A DNA stretch of 64,000 nucleotides from Bacteroidales bacterium (GCA_016709865.1 JADJLX010000005.1:744001-808000); one strand, 5' to 3'; shown: positions 25,738 through 36,126, counted from the first letter of the stretch. The notes: generated by a model not told the origin, from the letters alone. Numbers and translations: made by a program.

Positions 25738-26490
25738 TTACTGTAAGTTCCTGATTCTTATTTCAATGCCTGTATCTTTTAACAAACTCAGGAGCAAATC
25801 TGTTTTTGTCTCACCAAAATGATATGGATACAGAATTTTTGGTCTGAAAGCACGGGCTGCGTCAGCAACCATCTCAGGTGTCATTGTATATGGCAGATTC
25901 ATTGGAAGAAATGCTACCTCAATGTTCTTAAGGGCTTTCATTTCAGGTATATTTTCAGTGTCGCCGGCAACATAAATTCTTTTTCCGCCAATTGTCAGGA
26001 TATAGCCTAATCCTGCTCCTTTTGGATGGAAAGGCTGCCCGGGTGAACGTTCATTAACAATATTATAAGCAGGTACTGCTTCGAAGACAATATTGTTGAA
26101 TTCCTGTCTGTCTCCGCTCTTCATAACCATTGCCCATGGAATTTTAGAAGATGAGTTGCCATTCAATAAAACAAGAGTTCCGGGTTTCCTGAGGGTATCG
26201 ATAAGATTTACATCAAGATGGTCTCCATGCTCATGTGTTACAAGTATAATATCGGCTTTTGGGAAGAAATCATAATTTCCAGCGCTGCGCACGGGGTCGA
26301 TGTAAATGATATAACCATTTATTTTAAACATCAGAGATCCATGCCCGATAAAATGCATTTCAACAATACCTGCCGATGTATTTAGTTTATCATATGCAGG
26401 AGGCTCCTGAGAAAACCCTGAAATGGTCATAACTGCAATTATTAATGTTAAGAATATCTTTTTTATTCCGGGAGTATGTGTGTCTATCAT
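25738..26490 (-). CDS. Secreted metallo-beta-lactamase-fold hydrolase
   Basis: 250 residues. After an N-terminal hydrophobic signal (KKIFLTLIIAVMTISGFSQ) comes an MBL fold with FIGHGSLMFKI, the zinc motif HEHGDH, and YVAGDTE, with a late PYHFGETK. This is the L-ascorbate-6-phosphate-lactonase-like / UlaG-like class (Lactamase_B_3) by pattern. No beta-lactamase-specific residues are seen, so a resistance role is not supported. It is upstream partner of the DUF6599-like gene. Confidence 0.85.
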   Translation of the reverse strand: MIDTHTPGIKKIFLTLIIAVMTISGFSQEPPAYDKLNTSAGIVEMHFIGHGSLMFKINGYIIYIDPVRSAGNYDFFPKADIILVTHEHGDHLDVNLIDTLRKPGTLVLLNGNSSSKIPWAMVMKSGDRQEFNNIVFEAVPAYNIVNERSPGQPFHPKGAGLGYILTIGGKRIYVAGDTENIPEMKALKNIEVAFLPMNLPYTMTPEMVADAARAFRPKILYPYHFGETKTDLLLSLLKDTGIEIRIRNLQ

Positions 26491-26541
26491 ATATTATTAA
26501 TATTTATTTAAAACAATCAGATTGTATTATGTTCTCATAGT

Positions 26542-29500
26542 TCAGTCTATTCTTATACCCATTACAAGGATATCATCAATCTGTGGTGAGAGTCCCCTCC
26601 ATTCAAGAAGATTCTTTTCAAGCAGATCTCTTTGTTCTGTCATGGAATAATCCTGAATTCCGAGAATAAACTTCTTAAAGTTCTTCTTCATGAATTTTCT
26701 TCCGTTAGGTCCGCCAAACTGGTCAATATAGCCATCTGAAAACAAGTAATATGATACTCCCTTTTCCAGCGGATCTTCATGGAAGACGAATTCTTCATTC
26801 ATTTTTGATGAGATCCCTATTGGCATCTTGCTTGCTCTTATTGTTTCAAGTATATACTTACCATCTGACATTGAGCCATCTGCATCATCTGAGGTGTCAG
26901 TCTGCCTCATATTAGACTCCTCTTCAGTAAGTCTTCTTACTTTGAAACACGGATTATAGGCACCTGAATACTCTACTTTTTTAGCATTAAAGTCAATTAC
27001 AAGAAGTGCCAGATCCATCCCGTCCTTTGCTTCATCATCACTTCCAACCTGTTTTAATGATTCAGTAACATGAAGCCGTAACTCCCTCAGAATGGTATTA
27101 GCACTTAAAGTGATCTCCCTGTCAATTATTTCATCAAGAAATGACATTCCGAGCAAACTCATAAATGCTCCGGGTACGCCATGGCCAGTACAGTCAGCTG
27201 CAACAATATAAAGACGTTCGCCCCTTTTAGTCATCCAGTAGAAATCGCCACTCACTATATCTCTTGGTCTGAACAGAACAAAATAGTTTTTAATATTCTC
27301 TGAAAGTATTGCTTCCGATGGCAGCAAGGCCATCTGAATCCTGCTTGCATAATGTATGCTTGATTCAAGTTCTTCTTTCTGCTTAACAACTACAGCAGTC
27401 CTTTCAGCCACTATACCTTCAAGTCTTATGTTTTCATTTTTAAGCTTTCGTGTATATGCTTTAATTAATGCCACGATAAGAAGAAATGCTATAAGCGCAA
27501 AGCCTACATAGGCTAGTAAAGTGGCATACCAGGGTTTAAGTATAATAAAATCATAGCTAAGTTCACTGCTGCCTGTAAGGCCGGTAAGTGTTTTTGTCCT
27601 GACTTTAAATGAATATTTACCGAAAGGAAGATTAGTATACTCTTTTTTGGAATACTGGGCGGCCATAGTATTCCCGTAAGAGATTCCCTCCCATTTTGAC
27701 CAATCATTATCAAAACCTTCAAGCTTATAGCTATATTCTATCAGCAGCTCTTCAGTGAAATTTGGAGTTGTCCATTCAAACCTGAGTTCATTCATATCAT
27801 ACCCAAATTCAGGCACTTCAGTAACAGAGCCTGAGATTACCGGGATTCTCCTGTTTTTATTATCTGTCTTATAGAATGTACCTTCCATTACCACAGAATC
27901 AGTTCCGGCGGTTATTCTGACAAAAGATGTTTTTACCCTGGTGGTATCTTCAAGTAGTTTTGACTTGTCTGCAACGAAGAGGGATTTCGATTTAAGCATA
28001 TATATTTTGCTATCGATATCCATTATATCAAGCATCGTAATATTGGGAAGCAACTTCAGGACTCCGGAATAACTTTCAACAGCATTATTGTTTTTTCTGA
28101 AGAGCAATTCGGTTACGCCATTATCAATTCCGCTATACCATAGATCCTGATCAGAGTCGATGTAGAGATTTGAGACATTCCTGCCTTGTGAGTACCCCCC
28201 TGTAAGAGCATTGTCGCTGACAAACCTATCGGAATTTTTGTCATAACGCAGTATTCCAGCTGAAGTGGTTACATACAGTTCACCCATAATGGTATTAATT
28301 GAACTGATATCTGAATCCGGGATTCCTTTATCAGGGCCATATTCAGTCAGAAGGGTATCATTTGTCAGAAAAGTAGCAGAAAAAAGTGAATTCGGGTCGT
28401 CAGTAAAAAACCAGAGTCCTCCCTCCTTTTTTTCTATCATGCCCGATATAACACCTGAAATTTTCTTCAGAGAGCTTATGTAAGACCATTTCGAACCACT
28501 ATACTTAAGTACAACGATTCCTCCGTTCATAAGACCAACATATACAACTGAAGGATCTGAATCGGATTGAAGAAATCTGCTCGCATTATATTTAAGTATT
28601 TTATGTGGAAGATTCAGACAATTCTGTTCAACTCTGGTGACAAAATCATTTCTCGATATTTGAAGGATACCATTCAACGAACCAGCAAGCAGAAAATCAC
28701 CGGAAGCAGATCTGATATAATCAAGTGGAAAAACCTGCGTATTTGTTCCCGATACCTCTCCGAATACAATTTCATTTTCACTATTCAGCTTGCTTTTCAG
28801 AATTCCGGCATCTGTAGCCAGGTAAATACTTCCGTTAAACTCTGTTACGTGATTCAACCCCGAACTAACTCCCTGTTTCTCACCGAAATGAGTCAATGGA
28901 ATATTCAAATATGCTTTACTTATAATTCCCTGAGTGGAGATCCATAATTCAGAATTCCTCTGAGGATCGCAATGCATTGCAATAATAGTATTGTCGCCAA
29001 GATCAGAATTCTCCTTTTTAATCTGCTGGACAAGAGCTCCTGTTTTGTTAAAAATAAGTATACCCTCCTGATTTGTTGTTCCTATGGCAAATAAATCATT
29101 TGCCAGAATAGAACCGGCATAAATACTAACTTCTTTAAGTTTTCCGTTAAGCTTACCATCGATGAAACTGTTATTTATTTCACCTGTAGTATAATCATAT
29201 AGAAAAAGCCCGTCATAGAAAGTTCCAATTAGAATTTTGGTTTTATCAAATGGTAACAATACAGTGCAAGCCATCTTTTTAAAGAAATAACCTCCCGGCA
29301 ACGGAGAGATTGTATTGTCTTTCAGTTCAAAGAGGCCCGACAGGTTGTCAGCAAGAATCAGTCTGTCATTAATTTTAACAAGCCTTATTGCATCAATAAG
29401 CTTATATTCCTTAAGACTTATTTTAACAAGTGAATCATTATTAATATCATAGATATAAATCATCTTTGGTCCCTGAAAATAGACTTTGTTATCAGATATA

Positions 29501-29901
29501 ATAGTTGAGTAGATATATCTTATCTCAGGAGTTGAATCCACACGTGCTGCAAGTGAGATATATTCAGTTCTTCCTTTCATGTCAGGCTGCAGATAGCCAA
29601 ATTCAAAAGCAGCTCCTACATATACCACACCTCTGGAGTCAGATGTAAGTGAGAATATCCTGGGATTATTACCAATCATAATCTGTGACCATTGAGTACC
29701 ATCGTACTTAATCACTCCGCGATCCTGATTACCGAAATATACATTCCCAAAAGGATCCTGTTCAATGCACCAGTTCTGTTCTGAACCACTTGTCATCTGG
29801 GTACTGTAATTTCTTATAATAGGAACCCCATATTTATTAACCTGTCCCGATAAACTAATAAATAAACTCTGAAGAATAAATACTATTACAATCCTATTCA
29901 T
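26542..29901 (-). CDS. Propeller sensor with SpoIIE-type PP2C phosphatase domain
   Basis: 1119 residues: signal peptide (NRIVIVFILQSLFISLSGQ); periplasmic two-component-regulator propeller with many repeats such as YVGAAFEFGYLQPD (about 25-690); a Y_Y_Y-type beta-sandwich around 715-785 ending KEYTNLPFGKYSFKVRTKT; a membrane helix near 800; a coiled-coil (about 830-870, AERTAVVVKQKEELESS); and a SpoIIE/PP2C domain (about 880-1119) with GDFYWMTKRGERLYIVAADCTGHGVPGAF carrying the metal-binding Asp residues. It signals across the inner membrane by dephosphorylating a partner, classically an anti-sigma antagonist, none of which is nearby. Divergent from the C25 protease. Confidence 0.9.
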   Translation of the reverse strand: MNRIVIVFILQSLFISLSGQVNKYGVPIIRNYSTQMTSGSEQNWCIEQDPFGNVYFGNQDRGVIKYDGTQWSQIMIGNNPRIFSLTSDSRGVVYVGAAFEFGYLQPDMKGRTEYISLAARVDSTPEIRYIYSTIISDNKVYFQGPKMIYIYDINNDSLVKISLKEYKLIDAIRLVKINDRLILADNLSGLFELKDNTISPLPGGYFFKKMACTVLLPFDKTKILIGTFYDGLFLYDYTTGEINNSFIDGKLNGKLKEVSIYAGSILANDLFAIGTTNQEGILIFNKTGALVQQIKKENSDLGDNTIIAMHCDPQRNSELWISTQGIISKAYLNIPLTHFGEKQGVSSGLNHVTEFNGSIYLATDAGILKSKLNSENEIVFGEVSGTNTQVFPLDYIRSASGDFLLAGSLNGILQISRNDFVTRVEQNCLNLPHKILKYNASRFLQSDSDPSVVYVGLMNGGIVVLKYSGSKWSYISSLKKISGVISGMIEKKEGGLWFFTDDPNSLFSATFLTNDTLLTEYGPDKGIPDSDISSINTIMGELYVTTSAGILRYDKNSDRFVSDNALTGGYSQGRNVSNLYIDSDQDLWYSGIDNGVTELLFRKNNNAVESYSGVLKLLPNITMLDIMDIDSKIYMLKSKSLFVADKSKLLEDTTRVKTSFVRITAGTDSVVMEGTFYKTDNKNRRIPVISGSVTEVPEFGYDMNELRFEWTTPNFTEELLIEYSYKLEGFDNDWSKWEGISYGNTMAAQYSKKEYTNLPFGKYSFKVRTKTLTGLTGSSELSYDFIILKPWYATLLAYVGFALIAFLLIVALIKAYTRKLKNENIRLEGIVAERTAVVVKQKEELESSIHYASRIQMALLPSEAILSENIKNYFVLFRPRDIVSGDFYWMTKRGERLYIVAADCTGHGVPGAFMSLLGMSFLDEIIDREITLSANTILRELRLHVTESLKQVGSDDEAKDGMDLALLVIDFNAKKVEYSGAYNPCFKVRRLTEEESNMRQTDTSDDADGSMSDGKYILETIRASKMPIGISSKMNEEFVFHEDPLEKGVSYYLFSDGYIDQFGGPNGRKFMKKNFKKFILGIQDYSMTEQRDLLEKNLLEWRGLSPQIDDILVMGIRID

Positions 29902-30052
29902 ATAAGGTAAGATTCGTTAACGTTACGAAATCCACTATAAAAATACGAATTTTATGTTTTAATCAAATTTATTAAGGATACAATCGTTCTTTCTTTAATT
30001 TTTGGTAAATTGCAATCAGAATTTAGGTTATTGTGTTAATTAATTAACATTG

Positions 30053-33000
30053 ATGCGTTTAGGGAGAAATAAACAGACTACTTTGTTAGCAGTTTTTCTG
30101 CTTTTATCAGCATCAGCCGGCGGACAGGCAGAAAGAAGTGTCAAATACCAGTTAAATGGCAATTTGCAGGAGAATAATGTCCGCTTCTTAAACAATTCTG
30201 TCATTATTAACTACTCAGCACCGGAAATCAATATTGAAAATATTAGCAATGAAGCCGGTACTTTTTATCGTGTTGCTATTCCCGGGCATATGCCAACAGT
30301 AAAACCTGGGAGACCTGAGCTACCGGTTTACAGTAAGCTCATTACCATACCCGATGGAACTGATTACTTCATCAAGATTTCCGAAGTAAGATCAACCAGA
30401 ATAAAACCTTCAGGAAAAAAAATCAGCGGACTTCTTTATCCTGCTCAGGAGAGCGAGGCTAAAACTTCCCCGGGAAATCAAAAACGATTTGTTTTTGATA
30501 AGTCTGCATATGAGACAAAAGGAATAATTGCCTCGGACACAGTAAGTATTGAGAAGATAGGCACAGTCAGGAACAGGAATCTGGCAAACCTTATTATATC
30601 TCCTGTCAGATATAACCCTAAATCAAATGTACTTGAGGTAATTACTTCAATGAAGATTGAGATCCTTTTTACATTATCAGAGGTGTCCTTCTCGAAATCA
30701 ATGATATCTGAATCATCTTCCTCAGTTGAATCCCTTTCTGAAAGTGTTATGGCTGCAGATCCTGGAGAAGTTGTTCCCGGATTCACTGATAAGCCTGTAA
30801 AAATGATAATCTTAACCGATACTGCTTTTAAGAAACATATTAAGCCGTTTGTTGAATGGAAGACTCAGAAAGGATTCAGGGTACAGGTATTATACAAAGG
30901 GACCGGACTGGCAGGAAATACTTATACCCAACTGAGAGATACGCTTACTAAAATATATAATGCAGCAACAGAATCTGATCCGGCTGCTGACTATCTTCTG
31001 ATTATCGGTGATATAAACAGAATACCATATTACGGCACCGGACAAATTACTGACATGTATTATGCCGAGTATGACGGGAATGGCGATTACATACCTGAGA
31101 TGCATGTCGGAAGACTTCCTGTTGCCGACACAACCGAGTTGAAATCAATACTTGGCAAAATAATTCAGTATGAGAAATTTCAGTTTGTACCAACAAATAA
31201 GTTTTACTATGGTGCAATTGCTGCTGCCGGCTCAGATGCCGGATATGCAACATATATGAATGGCCAGCTTAAATATCTTGTAACAAATTATCTGGCTGCG
31301 CAGACAAGTATAAAAGAGAGTCACTTTTATTATCCATCAGCACTTGATACCGAAAAAGATTCAATTATCAAGCTTATCAATAAAGGCACCTCCTTTATAA
31401 ACTATACTGGTCATGGCGTTGAGAATGAATGGCTTCATCTGAAGTTCAAAGTTGCAGACACAGCCCTGCTAAAGAACAAAGATATGTACCCGCTTATAAT
31501 TAGCAATGCTTGCAGAACCGGTGCATTTGGCACAAAATACTCACTCGGCAACAGGATGGTTCTGTCGGAAAATAAGGGAGCGATAGGCTTCATAGGATGC
31601 TCCAACGATTCATACTGGGATGAGGACTATTACTGGTCGGTAGGCACCATTGGTACCATCTCGGCCGATCCCACCTATGCAGGTACCGGATTAGGTGCTT
31701 TTGACCGGTTGTTCCATACACATTCTGAATCTCCTTCAAACTGGTATTACACTCTGGGTCAAATCAATTATGCAGGAAACCTTTCTGTTAGTGCGAGCAC
31801 CTCTGCGAGGAAAAAGTACTACTGGGAGACCTACAACGTTATTGGCGATCCAAGTCTGATTCCAATTATTGGTCAGCCAAAATCGTTTACATTTACAATT
31901 CCTGATACGCTGCCAAACGGAATCAAATCAATGACTTTTAATATAGAGCCGTTTGCATATATTGCTGTTTCACGTGCAGGCGTATTATGGGATGCCTCTT
32001 ATGCAAGCGCATCCGGTTCTGCTGTCCTGGAAATGCCCGGACTATCAAATGATTCATGTCTGATTGTGGTGACGGGTCAGAACAGGTATCCCATTATCAA
32101 GACAGTACGCTTTTCAACAGTAAATAAGGAGTTTTTGAATTTAACATCAACCAGCATTAATGACGTTCTTGGAAATAATAATCTCAGGGCAGATTATTCT
32201 GAGACCTTTTACCTGAAACTTACTGTCGGCAACCTTGGACTTACAGATGCAACCGGAGTATATGCAAAAATATCATCTGCATCAGAATGGCTAACAATCA
32301 ATACCGATTCAGCATACATAGGCACCCTGCTGGCGAATTCGCAGATAGTTCTGTCCGACAAACTGAAGATAACGGTTAAGGGAAATGTTCCTGATTTATC
32401 GGCTGCCACAATTCGGATTATGCTGAAGGACAATAAAACGGAAAAACAGTATTCAACTGAAATATCGATACATTCGCCTGACCTCCAGATTATCAGTTGT
32501 ATAATGGATGACAAAACTATCGGCGACGGAGATTACATTGCTGATCCTGGTGAAACTTTCAATCTTATCTTCAGAGTAAAAAATCAGGGTTCAAGCGATA
32601 TTTCAGGGCAGTTCAGTATTTCAAGCCTAATGAGTGAGATAACAATACTTGAGCCAAGCAAGAATTCTGGAGTTCTGAAGTATGGACAAATTACTGATAT
32701 TCCTGTACTTGTAAAATTAGCAGAAACAGTTCCTTCGGGATATAATGTTTCAGTTAATTCGACACTGGATTGTACTCCGTTCCTTATCAAAAAAGATTTT
32801 GCATTCCGTGTTGGAAGGATCAGGGAGAGTTTTGAAGCGTCATCTTTCACTATATTTCCATGGATAAATATAAGCCAGATTCCATGGACAATAAGCTCGA
32901 CAAGTTCCGCAGACGGGATTATATCAGCAAAATCCGGTGCAATATCCCACAACAGCACTACATCCCTTATAATCAAAACCGTTTATACAACTGCCGATTC

Positions 33001-33826
33001 ACTTAAGTTTTACTACAAAGTATCATCTGAAACAAATTACGATTATCTGTCATTCAGTCTGAACGATAAAGAGATCTTTAAAAGATCAGGCGAAGTTCCG
33101 TGGACAAAGAGAGTTGTTGCAGTTCCGGCAGGACTTAATAAGATGGAATGGAAGTATAAAAAGGATCAGTCAGTTTCGGGAGGGACAGATTGTGCCTATC
33201 TTGATATGATAGATTTTGCGGTAAACGGATATGTAAGTTACATCCAGAAAGATCTTCACGTTGCTAAATTATCCGAACCGGTGGAGAAAGAAAAATTCGG
33301 AATGGAGACAATAAGTGTTAAGGTCCTTAATGAAGGAAAAGATATATTAAACAGTTTTAATCTTGCCTATTCAATTAACGGCAAACAACCTGTCCTCCAA
33401 ACCTTTAATAATCAGCTTATACCTAATGGTGATACTGTTACAGTTTCGTTTACAGTTCCGGCAGACATGAAGAAATATGGGATCTACAACATTTCTGTTT
33501 ATGGTTACGACAACAAGGATGACTACCTTAAGAATGACACCATAAAACTGAAAATTGAAAACACAAAGCTGAATGAGACTTTAAGTGTCTTCCCTAATCC
33601 GATTGCGAATGAGTTTACCATATACATCAATTCACAGTTGGCTGAAAAACTACGGATATCCCTCACAAATGTATCTGGCAGAAAACTACATGACTTTGAA
33701 AAAAGTGTAGTTGTTGGCAAGAATACTATCTTATTCCCCGATATACACCTGGCACCTGCTGTTTACTATTTAAATATCAGAGGTGCAGTTATAAATAAGA
33801 CAATCCCTGTACTAAAGATAAAATAG
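30053..33826 (+). CDS. Secreted C25 (gingipain-like) peptidase with T9SS sorting domain
   Basis: 1257 residues from ATG 30053. A signal peptide is followed by a C25 propeptide-like region (about 60-220), a caspase-like catalytic domain (about 250-600) with His454 in NYTGHGVENEWLHL and Cys487 in LIISNACRTGAF, then CARDB/Ig-like adhesive repeats, and a Por-type T9SS sorting domain over the last ~80 residues (SVFPNPIANEFTIYI, then VYYLNIRG). By family it is a cysteine endopeptidase exported through the T9SS and possibly surface-attached. Substrate specificity (Arg, Lys or other) cannot be assigned. It shares a ~150-bp divergent region with the SpoIIE sensor. Confidence 0.93.
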   Translation: MRLGRNKQTTLLAVFLLLSASAGGQAERSVKYQLNGNLQENNVRFLNNSVIINYSAPEINIENISNEAGTFYRVAIPGHMPTVKPGRPELPVYSKLITIPDGTDYFIKISEVRSTRIKPSGKKISGLLYPAQESEAKTSPGNQKRFVFDKSAYETKGIIASDTVSIEKIGTVRNRNLANLIISPVRYNPKSNVLEVITSMKIEILFTLSEVSFSKSMISESSSSVESLSESVMAADPGEVVPGFTDKPVKMIILTDTAFKKHIKPFVEWKTQKGFRVQVLYKGTGLAGNTYTQLRDTLTKIYNAATESDPAADYLLIIGDINRIPYYGTGQITDMYYAEYDGNGDYIPEMHVGRLPVADTTELKSILGKIIQYEKFQFVPTNKFYYGAIAAAGSDAGYATYMNGQLKYLVTNYLAAQTSIKESHFYYPSALDTEKDSIIKLINKGTSFINYTGHGVENEWLHLKFKVADTALLKNKDMYPLIISNACRTGAFGTKYSLGNRMVLSENKGAIGFIGCSNDSYWDEDYYWSVGTIGTISADPTYAGTGLGAFDRLFHTHSESPSNWYYTLGQINYAGNLSVSASTSARKKYYWETYNVIGDPSLIPIIGQPKSFTFTIPDTLPNGIKSMTFNIEPFAYIAVSRAGVLWDASYASASGSAVLEMPGLSNDSCLIVVTGQNRYPIIKTVRFSTVNKEFLNLTSTSINDVLGNNNLRADYSETFYLKLTVGNLGLTDATGVYAKISSASEWLTINTDSAYIGTLLANSQIVLSDKLKITVKGNVPDLSAATIRIMLKDNKTEKQYSTEISIHSPDLQIISCIMDDKTIGDGDYIADPGETFNLIFRVKNQGSSDISGQFSISSLMSEITILEPSKNSGVLKYGQITDIPVLVKLAETVPSGYNVSVNSTLDCTPFLIKKDFAFRVGRIRESFEASSFTIFPWINISQIPWTISSTSSADGIISAKSGAISHNSTTSLIIKTVYTTADSLKFYYKVSSETNYDYLSFSLNDKEIFKRSGEVPWTKRVVAVPAGLNKMEWKYKKDQSVSGGTDCAYLDMIDFAVNGYVSYIQKDLHVAKLSEPVEKEKFGMETISVKVLNEGKDILNSFNLAYSINGKQPVLQTFNNQLIPNGDTVTVSFTVPADMKKYGIYNISVYGYDNKDDYLKNDTIKLKIENTKLNETLSVFPNPIANEFTIYINSQLAEKLRISLTNVSGRKLHDFEKSVVVGKNTILFPDIHLAPAVYYLNIRGAVINKTIPVLKIK

Positions 33827-33836
33827 CGATCAAAAG

Positions 33837-34411
33837 ATGCCGGAGATAAAACCCTCTAGAGAAACAGCTTTCGATTTATTTAAAAATACAATAAATCAGA
33901 CAGTCTTTTAAAACATGCACTTTCTGTTGAAGGTGTTATGAGATATATGGCAAGAAAAGCCGGTGAAGATGAAGAGAAATGGGGAATTGTCGGACTGATA
34001 CATGATCTTGACTATGAAATGTACCCTGAACAACACTGCACTATGACTGAAAAGATCCTCAGGGAGAATAACTGGCCTGAGGAATACATAAGGGCAGTGT
34101 TAAGTCACGGCTGGGGACTTGCCTCAGATGTAAAACCGGAATCATTGCTTGAAAGAACAATATATGCTGTTGATGAGCTGACAGGACTTGTTGCAACCAG
34201 TGCATTAGTGAGACCATCGAAAAGCGTGCTTGACATGGAAGCCAGATCAGTGAAGAAGAAGTGGAACGATAAGAAATTCGCTGCTGGAGTTGACCGGACA
34301 GTCATTGAAAAGGGAGCTGAGATGCTTGGAGTTAGTCTTGATGATCTGATTACAGACTGTATTATGGGAATGCGGGAAGTAGCAGGGGAAATTGGTTTAA
34401 AGGGATTATAA
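33837..34411 (+). pseudogene. HD-domain phosphohydrolase gene with a frameshift
   Basis: The ATG at 33837 opens a frame (MPEIKPSRETAFDLFK) that ends at 33911 after 24 codons. In the other frame, from 33884, KYNKSDSLLKHALSVEGVMRYMARK continues naturally and runs to 34411. Restoring one A in the A5 tract at 33882-33886 joins the two into a single ~191-residue HD protein (first His in LLKHALSVE, HD in GLIHDLDYE, then SHGW). So the gene either is truly broken by a single deletion or contains a sequencing error. Without repair, a start at 33938 would give a 157-residue product lacking the first His of the HD motif. Confidence 0.85.
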
Positions 34412-34492
34412 TTTCTCGCAAAGACGCAAAGTCGCAAAGATAAAAAAACACGAAACCCTATTCTTAGCGCCTTGGCGCCTTAGCGAGAAATT
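34410..34492. repeat. Octad repeat in inverted arrangement
   Basis: Left arm starts AATTTCTCGC and continues in 8-bp units (cgcaaaga, cgcaaagt, cgcaaaga); right arm is its inverted counterpart (tagcgcct, tggcgcct, tagcgaga) ending GCGAGAAATT. The outer 10 bp pair perfectly; the arms are ~31 bp with variant octads. This type of CGCAAAGA/CTTAGCGC repeat recurs at 53688-53744. Confidence 0.8.
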
Positions 34493-34493
34493 A

Positions 34494-34523
34494 AAAAGGC
34501 CGAATCATTAGATTCAGCCTTTT
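34494..34523. terminator. Bidirectional intrinsic terminator
   Basis: A 13-bp stem AAAAGGCCGAATC / GATTCAGCCTTTT (one G:U-type mismatch) with a 4-nt loop and T tracts on both sides. It sits between the convergent HD gene and the Gfo/Idh gene and can serve both. Confidence 0.85.
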
Positions 34524-34542
34524 CTATTATAATAAAAACTGC

Positions 34543-36030
34543 TTAAGCAGGCATTTCAGGTAATGACCAGCCTTTGCGATAGTTATGTTTAACCATCTGA
34601 GCAGCAAATTCTACTGCACTTACAGGCTGGGTATATACCTTCTGGAATGAAGGATGTCCGTCTGTGATCGTGAATTTGTCTTCGAGGACAATTCTAATCT
34701 TTTCGTCAGCTGTAATGTTGGTAAACTTCATATTTACACCATCCCATTCAAGTTCCTTGTTAAGACTCTGCAGTCTTACAGCGAGAACGCCCATAACAAC
34801 CATTTCGTTGAATGGTCCGGCTTCTGAGAAGTTAGATTTGGTTTCTACCCTGCTCTCCGGAGACTCTTTGCAAGCGCGTACCCAGTCCATTTCATGTTTT
34901 GAACCTTCAACTCTGCGCTCTGTTTTTGGAACCTCAGGCTTACGGCCTGATAATAACCAAGGATTTACACCGTAGCAACCGCAAACGAGTGTATCTTTTG
35001 TTCCGTGGAAGAGAACACCACCACCCTGGTCGTTCATGTTTTTACCAGCTGGCCATCCGGCTGGTTTTGCCGGCTGAAGACCGCCATCGTACCAGATAAC
35101 TTCAACCTGTGGTAATTTAACTTTTGCATTCTTTGGAGTAACTCTTTCAGGATATACAAGTTTCACCATCTGTGCAGTTGGAGCGCAATCAGAAAGGAGT
35201 AATGTTGAACTTCCCTGAGCTTTGATAGGATATTGCAATTTGAGACCTTTGAAGATCGGATGCATAATGTGGCAAGCCATATCTCCAAGTGCACCTGTAC
35301 CAAAGTCCCACCAGCCTCTCCAGTTCCATGGAGTATAGGCGGCATTGTATGGACGCATTGGAGCTGGTCCTATGAAAAGATCCCAGTTAAGTGTATCAGG
35401 AACCCATTCACCTTTAGGAACATTGAGTCCCTGTGGCCATATCGGACGGTCAGTAAAAGCTTCAACTTTTCTTACCTCGCCAATTTCACCATTCTGTATC
35501 CATTCAGTTGTAAGGTTCACACCTTCACCTGATGAACCCTGATTACCCATCTGTGTTGCAACTTTATGTTTTGCAGCAAGTTTGGTAAGTAACCTTGACT
35601 CATATACTGAGTGAGTTAATGGTTTCTGAACATAAACATGTTTTCCCATAGTCATTGCTGTGGCGGCAACGATAGCATGAGTATGGTCAGCTGTTGCAAC
35701 TATAACTGCATCAATTGATTTTCCCATTTCATCATACATCTTTCGCCAGTCCCAGTAAGCTTTAGCTTCAGGATTTGCATCAAAAACCGGTTTTGAATAA
35801 CCCCAGTCAACATCGCAGAGAGCAACAATATTCTCTGTTGGTTTAACTGCTTTCAGGTTTGAATTACCCATACCTCCGATACCAACAACAGCAATATTAA
35901 GCTTGTCACTGGGAGCCCTGTGGCCAAGGCCACTGACTGCAGAGCTTGGGATTATAGTCAGACCTGCGGCAACAGCACCGGTTGTTCCTATGAAGGACCG
36001 GCGTGTAATGTGTTTTGAATTTTCTTTCAT
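34543..36030 (-). CDS. TAT-exported Gfo/Idh/MocA oxidoreductase (copy 1)
   Basis: 495 residues. A twin-arginine signal (TRRSFIGTTGAVAAG) precedes an NAD(P)-binding Rossmann fold starting LNIAVVGIGGMGNSNLK, with the conserved Lys-Pro pair in VQKPLTHSVYE. A C-terminal GFO/IDH domain has TPWNWRGWWDFGTGALGDM. Probably acts in the periplasm with pre-bound cofactor on a sugar or glycoside. The upstream gene on the same strand (DUF1080, 96 bp away) is the usual partner: oxidised glycosides are cleaved by DUF1080 enzymes. It resembles the second copy at 53750-55276. Confidence 0.9.
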   Translation of the reverse strand: MKENSKHITRRSFIGTTGAVAAGLTIIPSSAVSGLGHRAPSDKLNIAVVGIGGMGNSNLKAVKPTENIVALCDVDWGYSKPVFDANPEAKAYWDWRKMYDEMGKSIDAVIVATADHTHAIVAATAMTMGKHVYVQKPLTHSVYESRLLTKLAAKHKVATQMGNQGSSGEGVNLTTEWIQNGEIGEVRKVEAFTDRPIWPQGLNVPKGEWVPDTLNWDLFIGPAPMRPYNAAYTPWNWRGWWDFGTGALGDMACHIMHPIFKGLKLQYPIKAQGSSTLLLSDCAPTAQMVKLVYPERVTPKNAKVKLPQVEVIWYDGGLQPAKPAGWPAGKNMNDQGGGVLFHGTKDTLVCGCYGVNPWLLSGRKPEVPKTERRVEGSKHEMDWVRACKESPESRVETKSNFSEAGPFNEMVVMGVLAVRLQSLNKELEWDGVNMKFTNITADEKIRIVLEDKFTITDGHPSFQKVYTQPVSAVEFAAQMVKHNYRKGWSLPEMPA

Positions 36031-36126
36031 TGTCAGGTAGATTAAAGTTTTTTTTGATCTATAAAATTAATAATTATATAATAAGTATGAACTTATAACA
36101 ACATATTTTAAAACATACAGCATTAA

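Noticed and set aside
25738..26490. Beta-lactamase (resistance gene)
   Set aside because: Only the general MBL fold and HEHGDH motif are seen; the sequence is of the lactonase-like class without resistance-type features.
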